Origin: Chitinophagaceae bacterium
Lineage (GTDB): Bacteria > Bacteroidota > Bacteroidia > Chitinophagales > Chitinophagaceae
Length of the DNA: 7,350 nucleotides
Reading direction: 5' to 3'
Assembly (NCBI GenBank): GCA_026785745.1
Contig: JAJAZO010000179.1
Location: forward strand, 1 to 7,350
The notes beneath the pieces were generated by a model. The model was not told where the DNA came from, did no database searches, and saw only the letters and a program-made list of their open reading frames with translations. Below are positions 1 to 5,836 of the stretch, one piece after another. The first letter of the stretch is position 1. Each line of letters opens with the position of its first letter. Position numbers and translations under genes: made by a program.

Positions 1-1108
1 CGGGAGAGTATTTGCAACCATTCTCCATAATATTCTTAAATGCACTGTGCAACAAATGGACATTACCAAAAACCTGGCATTCATTCTCATTCTCCGGTAA
101 CTCAGGAAAAGCCAGTTCAACTTTATACCCTTCATTTTGCCGTAAAACTTCGCTATGAGCTTTTATTAGAACTTCATCAAGCCGCACTTTCTCCAACGAA
201 ATGGCGCCATGAGTTCCTGCCTTAGCGATTTCCAACAGATTTCTTGTAAGATAATGAAGCCCCTGAACATCTTTCTGTACTGATGCTAATACTTTTTGAT
301 ATTCAGCAGTAGTTCTGGATTGTAGCAGAGCCACCTGTATCTGGCTTGAAATTGAAGTAAGTGGTGTTGACAATTCATGCGAAGCGTTTGATATAAATCG
401 TTTTTCCATAGCAAACGATTCTTCGAGCCTGTTAAGCAAATCATTAAAGGTTTGGTTTAGCTCCGCCAGTTCATCTTTTCTTTTGCCTGTATATAGACGG
501 TGTGAGAGATTCTGGGAAGTTATAAGCTTGACATCACTAATTGTTTCTTTCACAGGTTTTATAATTGTTCTTGAAAATAAGTACCCTGCGATTAATGTTA
601 CCAGTACAGCTACCGGAAAGTATACAATAAAGATTTTCTTAAGGTTATTGATGTATTCTTTCCCGGCAATGTTTTCTGCTGCTACCATTACAATAACCGG
701 AAACTTATCATTATCGTTATAGTAAACACATATATCCTTTTCGTTACGACTGAAAAAATATTCACCCTCTGTTTTTCCTTTATACAACCATGTAGTGTCG
801 GCGTTTAATTCGTCCACATTTAAATCATGAAACTCATATAACTCTGCATAATCGGAGTTATAAATGCTGATACTTTTATTGAATAATGTCGGCGGGGCAT
901 TTGCATCCAGCGATTTGAGCAGGTTCGTAGTATCGTTTCTGAACACAGCATATAAATAAGCGGCTCTTGCCGCACGGGTTTTCAAACGTTGGCGAAAATC
1001 CTGGTGAACATTACTGCGGCTCAGATTGTATATCAGAATGGTCATCCCAAGCAGAATGCAGGAAACAATTACAGTAAATAAAAGATTTATTTTTAAAGAT
1101 AGTTTCAT
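1..1108 (-). CDS. Sensor histidine kinase of a two-component system, 3' end cut by window edge
   Basis: The reading frame is open from an ATG at 1108 down to base 1, giving 369 visible residues; the rest of the ATPase domain lies beyond the left edge. Residues 7-28 form a first membrane helix and about 158-179 a second. Between them lies a periplasmic sensor region of roughly 130 residues that I do not recognise. A HAMP-like linker follows (about 180-232). The dimerisation and phosphoacceptor helix carries FISNASHELSTPLTSI at 238-253, with H244 as the predicted phosphorylated histidine. The usual R of HELRTPL is S247 here. The last visible residues, FKNIMENGCKYSP (357-369), are the N box of the HATPase domain, with N363 as the likely Mg-ATP contact. 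The ATG overlaps the response regulator's stop as TGATG, so the pair is translationally coupled and the kinase surely phosphorylates that regulator. The signal sensed cannot be read from the sequence. Kinase identity is very secure. Confidence 0.95.
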   Translation of the reverse strand, partial: MKLSLKINLLFTVIVSCILLGMTILIYNLSRSNVHQDFRQRLKTRAARAAYLYAVFRNDTTNLLKSLDANAPPTLFNKSISIYNSDYAELYEFHDLNVDELNADTTWLYKGKTEGEYFFSRNEKDICVYYNDNDKFPVIVMVAAENIAGKEYINNLKKIFIVYFPVAVLVTLIAGYLFSRTIIKPVKETISDVKLITSQNLSHRLYTGKRKDELAELNQTFNDLLNRLEESFAMEKRFISNASHELSTPLTSISSQIQVALLQSRTTAEYQKVLASVQKDVQGLHYLTRNLLEIAKAGTHGAISLEKVRLDEVLIKAHSEVLRQNEGYKVELAFPELPENENECQVFGNVHLLHSAFKNIMENGCKYSP

Positions 1109-1797
1109 CAGCTTTTATCTTTCAATACATAACCCATTCCTACTTGTGTATGTATCAATGGCGATTCAAAATCTTTATCTATTTTCTTCCGCAAATAATT
1201 CACATATACATCAATAACATTTGTACCGCTGTCAAAATCTATATCCCATACATTTAATGCAATATCTGCACGGGATAAAACCCTGTTCTTATTTCGCAAA
1301 AAATATTCAAGCAGTTGAAACTCTTTTGCCGTAAGAAGTATTGATTTACCTGACCGGGAGACTTCTTTTGAATCAAGATTCATAATAAGTTCACCTGCCT
1401 TTAATGAAACCCCTGTAGCAACGGTGCTATGTATTCTTTTGAGCAAAGCCCGGACACGGACAAGTAACTCCCTAAAATCAAAAGGCTTGACAATGTAGTC
1501 ATCAGCCCCGGCATCAAACCCTTCAATTTTATTGTCCACACTACTCATAGCCGTCAACATGATAACAGGAACGGCAGGATTACTATTCCTGATTGCCCTG
1601 CACAAATCATATCCACTGAGTCCGGGGAGATTGATGTCAAGAATTACTAAATGAAAGGTGTCGCTTTTAAAAAGACTTAGCCCCAGGTTGCCGTCATAAG
1701 CCACTTGAGTCAGGAACGAGTTTTCTCTAAGGCCCTGGCTAAGTGAATCAGCAATTTTTTTTTCGTCTTCAACAATAAGAATCTGAATGTCCTGCAT
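1108..1797 (-). CDS. OmpR/PhoB-family DNA-binding response regulator
   Basis: This 229-residue protein has two domains. The receiver domain (about 3-118) shows the acidic pair E10-D11, the phosphoacceptor D54 in LVILDINLPG, the switch T82 in IMLTA, and K104 in the VKPF loop. The C-terminal winged helix (about 133-227) has the family's LTAKEFQLLEYFL, the NVIDVYVNYLRKKID recognition segment and the closing GMGYVL. It binds promoter DNA when phosphorylated by the kinase encoded directly downstream. I chose the ATG at 1797; an in-frame TTG at 1806 would add three residues, but there is no reason to prefer it, and GAAG lies just before the ATG. A TAnnTTTG element 23 bases upstream suggests the operon has its own promoter, separated from korB by a terminator. 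The order regulator then kinase and the fold resemble CusR/CarR-type systems, but the regulon is unknown. Confidence 0.96.
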   Translation of the reverse strand: MQDIQILIVEDEKKIADSLSQGLRENSFLTQVAYDGNLGLSLFKSDTFHLVILDINLPGLSGYDLCRAIRNSNPAVPVIMLTAMSSVDNKIEGFDAGADDYIVKPFDFRELLVRVRALLKRIHSTVATGVSLKAGELIMNLDSKEVSRSGKSILLTAKEFQLLEYFLRNKNRVLSRADIALNVWDIDFDSGTNVIDVYVNYLRKKIDKDFESPLIHTQVGMGYVLKDKS

Positions 1798-1820
1798 ATT
1801 CTTCAATTATGTCGCTTATA

Positions 1821-1828
1821 CAAAGCTA
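1821..1828 (-). promoter_or_regulatory. Candidate -7 promoter element of the two-component operon
   Basis: On the minus strand these bases read TAGCTTTG, a full match to the Bacteroidota -7 consensus TAnnTTTG. The element ends 23 bases before the regulator's ATG, which would leave a leader of about 15 bases. No convincing TTG -33 element sits 18-20 bases upstream, so the call is only moderate. Confidence 0.4.
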
Positions 1829-1931
1829 AGTTAATAAGCAGCTATCGATTGCCGGAGGGTGAGATGTTATGAGCAATAGAGAAAATGCATGCAAAAATGG
1901 CATTGTAGAATATATCATTGAGCCAATTATA

Positions 1932-1952
1932 AAAGCCCCGAATTGGGGCTTT
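1932..1952 (-). terminator. Rho-independent terminator of korB
   Basis: An eight-pair hairpin: AAAGCCCC (1932-1939) pairs with GGGGCTTT (1945-1952) around a 5-base loop. Read on the minus strand, the stem is followed by CTTTTATAAT, giving the U-rich tail. It starts 22 bases after the korB stop codon and lies before the response-regulator promoter, so it separates the two transcription units. There is no gene on the plus strand that it could serve. Confidence 0.85.
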
Positions 1953-1974
1953 CGAATTATTGGGAATAAATTTT

Positions 1975-3003
1975 TTACGCAATCGTCCAAACTTCATTAC
2001 CTCTCAACAGCTTATCCAAATCAGCAGGTTTTCTTGATTTTGCTTCTTCTAATTGTGCTGCCATTACATCTTCATAGCAAGCCCTGTTAGTTTGATAGAA
2101 AACACCAAAAGGTCTTGGCAGGTGACCTTCAATTTTCGGGTCATCAAATATGCGGGTCAGTATCTGTGCTTTGTAAATATCCTGTTCATCATGTATCCAT
2201 AGATCATCGGCACTGTGTCCGAGGTTCAAATCAACCACCACTGGTTTAAAGCCATCTAATTTTATTCCTTTGTCAGCGGCTACACCAAATATGAGTGGTT
2301 TGCCTTGTTCCAGAAATAATGTTTCTGTTGGTTTGCTTCCTTTATCAGTAAATATTTCAAATGCTCCATCATTAAAGATGTTGCAGTTCTGGTATATCTC
2401 CAGGAAAGAAGTGCCTTTATGCTGATTTGTTCTGATAAGCATTGCCTGCATGTGCTTAACATCCCGATCCATTGTTCTGGCCACAAAAGTTGCATCGGCA
2501 CCCAATGCCAGGGCCAGTGGATTAAACGGATGGTCTATACTGCCCATCGGCGTTGACTTTGTAATCTTATGCTCTTCTGATGTGGGAGAATATTGCCCTT
2601 TCGTCAATCCATATATCTGGTTGTTGAACAACAGCACATTCACATCAAAATTTCTGCGCAGCAAATGGATGGTATGATTACCGCCGATACTTAATCCATC
2701 CCCATCGCCGGTTACAATCCATACACTCAGTTCCGGGCGGCTGGCTTTTAATCCGGAAGCCACTGCCGTTGCCCGACCATGAATGGAGTGCATGCCATAC
2801 GTATTCATATAATACGGAAAACGGCTGCTGCAACCGATACCGGAGACGATCACAATATTTTCTCTGGCTATGCCTAATGTTGGCATTACTTTCTGCACTT
2901 GTGCAAGAATGGAATAATCACCACATCCGGGGCACCAGCGAACTTCCTGGTCAGTGGCAAAATCTTTGGCTGTTAAGGCGGGGGCTATCGTTGTTTCACT
3001 CAT
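1975..3003 (-). CDS. korB: 2-oxoacid:ferredoxin oxidoreductase, beta subunit (2-oxoglutarate type likely)
   Basis: This 342-residue cytoplasmic subunit binds thiamine diphosphate and decarboxylates a 2-oxoacid to an acyl-CoA, passing electrons to ferredoxin. Visible motifs are WCPGCGDY (23-30), SGIGCSSRFPYY (54-65), HGRA (75-78), and the TPP/Mg motif running from GDGDGLSIGGNH (99-110) to NNQIYGLTKGQ (127-137). C24, C27, C58 and C207 match the spacing of the four cysteines that hold the [4Fe-4S] cluster in characterised 2-oxoacid:ferredoxin oxidoreductase beta subunits. Length is normal and all key residues are present, so the protein looks functional. The substrate is assigned as 2-oxoglutarate by overall resemblance; pyruvate or branched oxoacids cannot be excluded. 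The alpha subunit, usually directly upstream, is absent: the upstream neighbour is a four-helix-bundle gene. A promoter of its own (3019-3049) and a terminator make korB look monocistronic. Confidence 0.95.
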   Translation of the reverse strand: MSETTIAPALTAKDFATDQEVRWCPGCGDYSILAQVQKVMPTLGIARENIVIVSGIGCSSRFPYYMNTYGMHSIHGRATAVASGLKASRPELSVWIVTGDGDGLSIGGNHTIHLLRRNFDVNVLLFNNQIYGLTKGQYSPTSEEHKITKSTPMGSIDHPFNPLALALGADATFVARTMDRDVKHMQAMLIRTNQHKGTSFLEIYQNCNIFNDGAFEIFTDKGSKPTETLFLEQGKPLIFGVAADKGIKLDGFKPVVVDLNLGHSADDLWIHDEQDIYKAQILTRIFDDPKIEGHLPRPFGVFYQTNRACYEDVMAAQLEEAKSRKPADLDKLLRGNEVWTIA

Positions 3004-3018
3004 AATTTAAGATTGGCA

Positions 3019-3049
3019 CAAATTTACACATCTTAATACAAATGCACAA
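3019..3049 (-). promoter_or_regulatory. Candidate promoter of korB
   Basis: On the minus strand TTG (3049-3047) is followed after 20 bases by TAAATTTG (3026-3019), fitting the Bacteroidota pattern TTG-N19/20-TAnnTTTG. The -7 element ends 15 bases before the korB ATG, leaving a short leader. The TTG is part of the outermost ATTGNNN heptad of the adjacent repeat array, so the array appears to provide the -33 element. Confidence 0.5.
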
Positions 3050-3080
3050 TGAGCAATTTTCAATGCTCAATTATCAAGTC
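3041..3080 (-). repeat. Left ATTGNNN heptad array flanking the four-helix-bundle gene
   Basis: Read on the minus strand from 3080 outward: GACTTGA, TA, then four consecutive heptads ATTGAGC (3071-3065), ATTGAAA (3064-3058), ATTGCTC (3057-3051) and ATTGTGC (3050-3044), closing with ATT (3043-3041). ATTG is invariant and the last three bases vary. The array begins 5 bases after the four-helix-bundle stop codon and ends 37 bases before korB. It mirrors the array at 3504-3550 in the opposite orientation. Confidence 0.75.
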
Positions 3081-3085
3081 GGAGG

Positions 3086-3454
3086 CTATTTTCCCTTGTT
3101 TTTTTGAGCAGTTGATATACTCTTAGCGATTATCGCTATTAACTCCTCTGTTTCCTTATAAATTGGATCGAGTTTTAAAACTGGCTTTATCATTTTTTTT
3201 TTAATAATAATCTTTGATGCCGTCCTGCATTCTTTCAGTTCTTTAAGTATAACCCCCATTTTATGAATAAAATCATTTCTTGACTCGGCTCCCTGGGCCT
3301 CGCCATAATTGAATGTTGGAGAATGACATGATCGTACCAATTGACCAGCTATATAATTTCCAGCCCTTGTTTTAGGCAATGCTTCTACAACATCAATCAT
3401 GCGGCAGGTGTAATCCACAAATCGGTCTTCCAAATCATATTTCCTTTGTTCCAT
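3086..3454 (-). CDS. Four-helix-bundle protein (23S rRNA intervening-sequence / S23-like family)
   Basis: A 122-residue protein with no signal peptide and a very helical, charged sequence. Hallmarks are the start DLEDRFVDYTCRMIDVVEALP (helix 1, about 7-27), KTRAGNYIAGQLVRS (28-42, helix 2), NYGEAQGAESRNDFIHKM (49-66), then LKELKECRTASKIIIKKKMI (70-89, helix 3) and a last helix at about 97-116. This pattern belongs to the family first described as ORFs in 23S rRNA intervening sequences; the fold is also shared by the accessory Avd protein of diversity-generating retroelements. Known members form pentameric helical bundles with a basic surface, but their biological role is unclear, and I can give none here. 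No rRNA and no reverse transcriptase are in the window. The C-terminus is lysine-rich (KNKGK). The gene lies between two inverted heptad arrays, which is its most notable feature. Confidence 0.88.
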   Translation of the reverse strand: MEQRKYDLEDRFVDYTCRMIDVVEALPKTRAGNYIAGQLVRSCHSPTFNYGEAQGAESRNDFIHKMGVILKELKECRTASKIIIKKKMIKPVLKLDPIYKETEELIAIIAKSISTAQKNKGK

Positions 3455-3503
3455 TTTCTTTTTAGATTAACAGACTTCAAAATACAAAAAAGACTTTTAC
3501 AAA

Positions 3504-3550
3504 GACTTGAACATTGAAAATTGAAAATTGAGCATTGGTTATTGAACATT
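3504..3550 (+). repeat. Right ATTGNNN heptad array flanking the four-helix-bundle gene
   Basis: On the plus strand: GACTTGA (3504-3510), AC, then five heptads ATTGAAA (3513-3519), ATTGAAA (3520-3526), ATTGAGC (3527-3533), ATTGGTT (3534-3540) and ATTGAAC (3541-3547), then ATT (3548-3550). It has the same architecture as the left array in inverse orientation. The last heptads overlap the 3' end of the AhpD-like gene: they contain its stop codon (3541-3539) and its final N-V-Q codons. Two further AGACTT copies lie inside at 3472 and 3491. Confidence 0.78.
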
Positions 3551-3895
3551 TCCCAAAAGCTCTTCCCAATATTCCACTGCTCTACAGGTATGAGGAATAA
3601 CGATGGTGCCGCCTACAAAATTGGCTACTGCAAACACCTCATATAGCTGGTCGGTAGTAATACCCAATTCATGGCTTTTGCCCAAATGGTATTTAATACA
3701 ATCATCGCACCTGAGCATCCGCCGAAGGCGGACAACGAGCCCCAGCAGTTCTTTCGTTTTAACATCAAGTGTGCCTTCGGCATAGGTGTTGGTATCGAGG
3801 TTCCAGAGGCGTTTGATAACAAGGTTGTCTTTACCCAGAATAACTTCATTCATTCTTGTTCTGTTGTCATTAAATTCTTTTACAAAATTACTCAT
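3539..3895 (-). CDS. AhpD-like / carboxymuconolactone decarboxylase family protein
   Basis: A 118-residue all-helical cytoplasmic protein. Residues 47-70 carry the family signature KELLGLV followed by CDDCIKYH, with C63 and C66 as the redox-active CxxC pair and H70 the conserved histidine; E49 is the likely partner acid. The downstream half (HELGITTDQLYEVFAVANFVGGTIVIPH, 75-102) is typical of the family. Members act as alkylhydroperoxidase-type thiol peroxidases or as lactone decarboxylases; the CxxCxxxH arrangement favours a redox role, but the substrate is unknown. Codons for VRLRR (55-59) coincide with a 15-base palindrome, and the spacing from E49 to C63 is 14 residues, where I remember about 12 as usual, so a small in-frame insertion is suspected. 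The final codons and stop lie in the neighbouring repeat array. It has a good promoter at 3915-3943 and no partner gene. Confidence 0.9.
   Translation of the reverse strand: MSNFVKEFNDNRTRMNEVILGKDNLVIKRLWNLDTNTYAEGTLDVKTKELLGLVVRLRRMLRCDDCIKYHLGKSHELGITTDQLYEVFAVANFVGGTIVIPHTCRAVEYWEELLGNVQ
3718..3732 (-). repeat. Palindromic element within the AhpD-like coding region
   Basis: The minus strand reads TCCGCCTTCGGCGGA: a perfect 6-base stem with a TTC loop, GC-rich in an AT-rich setting. It lies in frame in the helix before the CxxC motif and covers the codons for RLRR. Short palindromes of this type are, as I recall, dispersed through Bacteroidota genomes. This is the only copy in the window. 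Confidence 0.55.
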
Positions 3896-3914
3896 GGTAT
3901 AAATTTTATACTCT

Positions 3915-3943
3915 CAAATGTAGCCAAGATGGCCTTTCATCAA
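3915..3943 (-). promoter_or_regulatory. Candidate promoter of the AhpD-like gene
   Basis: On the minus strand TTG (3943-3941) is followed after 18 bases by TACATTTG (3922-3915), a full match to TAnnTTTG. The -7 element ends 19 bases before the ATG, giving a leader of about 12 bases. Transcription could continue into the four-helix-bundle gene, as no terminator hairpin lies between them. Confidence 0.5.
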
Positions 3944-4060
3944 TTACTAAGGGAGGAAACGGTGGCTAATTTGTATTTTCAGGATAGAATCTAGGCATTG
4001 CTCCGGCAAAAAATTGATACATAATGCCACTTTTGTAAACAAAAACCCGTCTGTCAAGTT

Positions 4061-4459
4061 ATGTTACACAAAAAGAAAATAATTGTGTTTGCTTCTCTTT
4101 CCGTTTTTGTACTGCTGGGGATAGCCGCCGTTAAACCGCCGTTTCAAAAAGAAAGAAACCTGAAAGTGCTGCCCAAAGACATCAGCGATGCCAAATTGGA
4201 CAGTATTATGCAGACCTATAATATTGCTTTGGGTGTTAAATGTAATTTTTGTCATGTACCCATGAAAAATATGAAAGACAGCCTTAATTATGCGTCCGAT
4301 GCAGAACCCATGAAAGAAGAAGGAAGGAAGATGATGCGGATGACAATTGATATCAATAAAAAGAATTTCCACTATAACAAAGCGGACAGGCCGGAGTATT
4401 TACATGTGGTAACTTGTAAGACCTGCCACCGGGGAGAACCTTTTCCACCGGAAGATTAA
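4061..4459 (+). CDS. Small diheme c-type cytochrome (photosynthetic-reaction-centre cytochrome-like family)
   Basis: A 132-residue protein with an N-terminal basic stretch and hydrophobic helix (about 5-24) that acts as signal peptide or membrane anchor, placing the rest in the periplasm. Two heme-attachment sites are visible: CNFCH at 61-65 and CKTCH at 119-123. Between them is a helix with methionines (M91, M92, M94 in RKMMRMT) that could supply axial ligands. The sequence NLKVLPKDISDAKLDSIM ahead of the first heme and the RKMM helix are typical of a family, widespread in non-photosynthetic Bacteroidota, annotated after the reaction-centre cytochrome subunit; it is much shorter than the true four-heme subunit. 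It presumably moves electrons in the periplasm, but donor and acceptor are unknown and no oxidase or dehydrogenase partner is adjacent. Its stop overlaps that of the convergent amidase gene by four bases. Confidence 0.9.
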   Translation: MLHKKKIIVFASLSVFVLLGIAAVKPPFQKERNLKVLPKDISDAKLDSIMQTYNIALGVKCNFCHVPMKNMKDSLNYASDAEPMKEEGRKMMRMTIDINKKNFHYNKADRPEYLHVVTCKTCHRGEPFPPED

Positions 4460-5640
4460 TCTTCATCCTTTTTGCAGGACTTCAGCCATTCTTTTATTCC
4501 TTCCACAATTTGTGTGGCTACAGCTTTATGAAACCCGGGGTTGAGTATTAGTTGTTCATCTTCTTTATTACTAAGAAAGGCTACTTCTACCAAACAGTTT
4601 GGATATTCTGTAGGCCCACTTAGGGCAAAATTGAAACTCCCGATATTGCCAAAATCTTTCAACCCATCAATCTTAAGCATACTTTCCCGTATGTACTGCG
4701 TCAATGGCCGGAAACCGATGTACCTGTAATAAGTGCTTACTCCATTTACACTATCTTTTACTGATGAATTAAGATGGATGCTGATAAGAAAATCGGGGTT
4801 TTCATTTTTTATCATTTCCGTTCGTTCTGTCATACCGATACCAACATCAGCTGTTCTTGTCATAAACACTTTGGCTTCTTTCTCCAGCAATGCTTTTTCA
4901 AGCTGTTGGGCAATGAGCAGTGTATATTTTTTTTCAAGAATGCCTGTTTTTATTCCTGATGCTCCGTTATTATCGCCGCCATGCCCTGCATCTACGGCTA
5001 TCTTCATTTTTTCAAGACTCAGCTCTTCGGGTTGCCGTTTTATTTTTATGATCAGCCGCTTATCTTTATAATAAATACTGTGGCCCCAATGCTGTTTGTG
5101 TTTCAACTCGATGATAATGCGGAAAACATCATCTTCTATTTGTTCATGATACACATTGGTGATTTCTTTTGCTGCCGACCTTTGTGTGATCCAGTTGGTA
5201 TTGCTGGTGGCACCAAAAACATCAATGACAATTTTTGAAGGATTGATTTGCTGCATACTTCTGTAAGGCAGCTTTTCATCTAAGTTCACCATTACATAGT
5301 CACCAGAAGAATCACCGGTTACCATCCAGCTATTGGTTAAATAATAGGATTGAAGTTTTACGGTACTGTCTTTGGTAAAATTTGTTTTGGGTAAATAAGC
5401 CAGGTGGTCTTTTGATAATTGTATTTTATAATTACCAATGGTGCTGTCAATCACTTTTACAACAATGCCGGTATCGAGATAAGTCATCTTGGCCCCGCCC
5501 AGGCGATCAGCCCCTAATCCATACTCCAGATAGGGCAATGAGCCAGTTATTTTACCGGCTAATGGTTTACTCTGAGTAACCGATTGCGAAAAACCTGAAA
5601 GACTGATAAAAAAACAGGTAGTAAAAAGGAATCGTATCAT
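4456..5640 (-). CDS. Exported N-acetylmuramoyl-L-alanine amidase (Amidase_3, zinc)
   Basis: A 394-residue peptidoglycan hydrolase that cuts the bond between N-acetylmuramic acid and L-alanine. Residues 1-19 form a signal peptide (MIRFLFTTCFFISLSGFSQ), so it acts in the periplasm. About 43-90 look like an SH3-like domain, and about 95-203 like a beta-rich AMIN-type or wall-targeting domain; both are tentative. The catalytic domain (212-388) is clear: IAVDAGHGGDNNGASG (214-229) with zinc ligand H220, E236 in GILEKKY, H289 in ISIHLN, and the catalytic E352 in LVEVAFLSN. All zinc and catalytic residues are present. The family serves cell separation, wall recycling and remodelling. The long N-terminal part is likely to target or restrain the enzyme. 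I find no good promoter element in the 196 bases upstream, and the gene seems to stand alone. Confidence 0.93.
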   Translation of the reverse strand: MIRFLFTTCFFISLSGFSQSVTQSKPLAGKITGSLPYLEYGLGADRLGGAKMTYLDTGIVVKVIDSTIGNYKIQLSKDHLAYLPKTNFTKDSTVKLQSYYLTNSWMVTGDSSGDYVMVNLDEKLPYRSMQQINPSKIVIDVFGATSNTNWITQRSAAKEITNVYHEQIEDDVFRIIIELKHKQHWGHSIYYKDKRLIIKIKRQPEELSLEKMKIAVDAGHGGDNNGASGIKTGILEKKYTLLIAQQLEKALLEKEAKVFMTRTADVGIGMTERTEMIKNENPDFLISIHLNSSVKDSVNGVSTYYRYIGFRPLTQYIRESMLKIDGLKDFGNIGSFNFALSGPTEYPNCLVEVAFLSNKEDEQLILNPGFHKAVATQIVEGIKEWLKSCKKDED

Positions 5641-5836
5641 ACCAGAAAGATAGCATAAAAACCCCCATACACATTTGCAGTATTATTACTAACAACCATC
5701 ACAGTTTTACTGAATTTTAGTATAAGCTCCTATGATTAAGCACTATACACAGCCATCTTACGTTAATATATGGACGGCATCGCAGTAAACAAGCGGTAAT
5801 CGTCATTAATCCTTATCCTAAAACAAACCACAACGT

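Larger units (their letters stand above)
3041..3550 (-). mobile_element. Possible IVS-like cassette: four-helix-bundle gene between inverted heptad arrays
   Basis: The unit consists of one small gene and two flanks of the same design, pointing away from each other: GACTTGA at the inner edge, two spacer bases, ATTGNNN heptads, final ATT. The longest exact inverted match is 12 bases, CAATGCTCAATT at 3061-3072 against its complement at 3526-3537. There is no transposase and no clear target duplication, so if it moves it must depend on other factors. Four-helix-bundle proteins of this family are known from intervening sequences inserted in 23S rRNA genes, which makes a mobile past plausible. Mobility is inference. 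Confidence 0.35.

Noticed and set aside
483..722. Plus-strand reading frame with hydrophobic stretches
   Set aside because: It is antisense to the second membrane helix and linker of the histidine kinase; hydrophobicity is a by-product of the opposite strand.
1798..1806. TTG start for the response regulator, adding three residues
   Set aside because: The ATG at 1797 gives the normal receiver N-terminus, and the extra codons add nothing recognisable.
1869..2090. Plus-strand reading frame covering the terminator
   Set aside because: It runs through the hairpin and antisense to the end of korB, with no promoter or family resemblance.
2280..2501. Second minus-strand reading frame of 73 codons
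   Set aside because: It lies wholly within korB in another frame, and the korB protein is unmistakable; the product has no family features.
3041..3550. CRISPR array or diversity-generating retroelement
   Set aside because: The repeats are 7-base degenerate heptads without spacers, and there is no Cas gene, reverse transcriptase or template/variable repeat pair in the window.
4028..4035. CACTTTTG as a promoter element for the cytochrome gene
   Set aside because: One of the key TA bases is wrong and TTG candidates upstream are 11 or 27 bases away, both poor spacings.
5645..5652. TATCTTTC as a promoter element for the amidase gene
   Set aside because: It misses the final G and lies so near the ATG that transcription would start at or after the start codon; no -33 element was seen.
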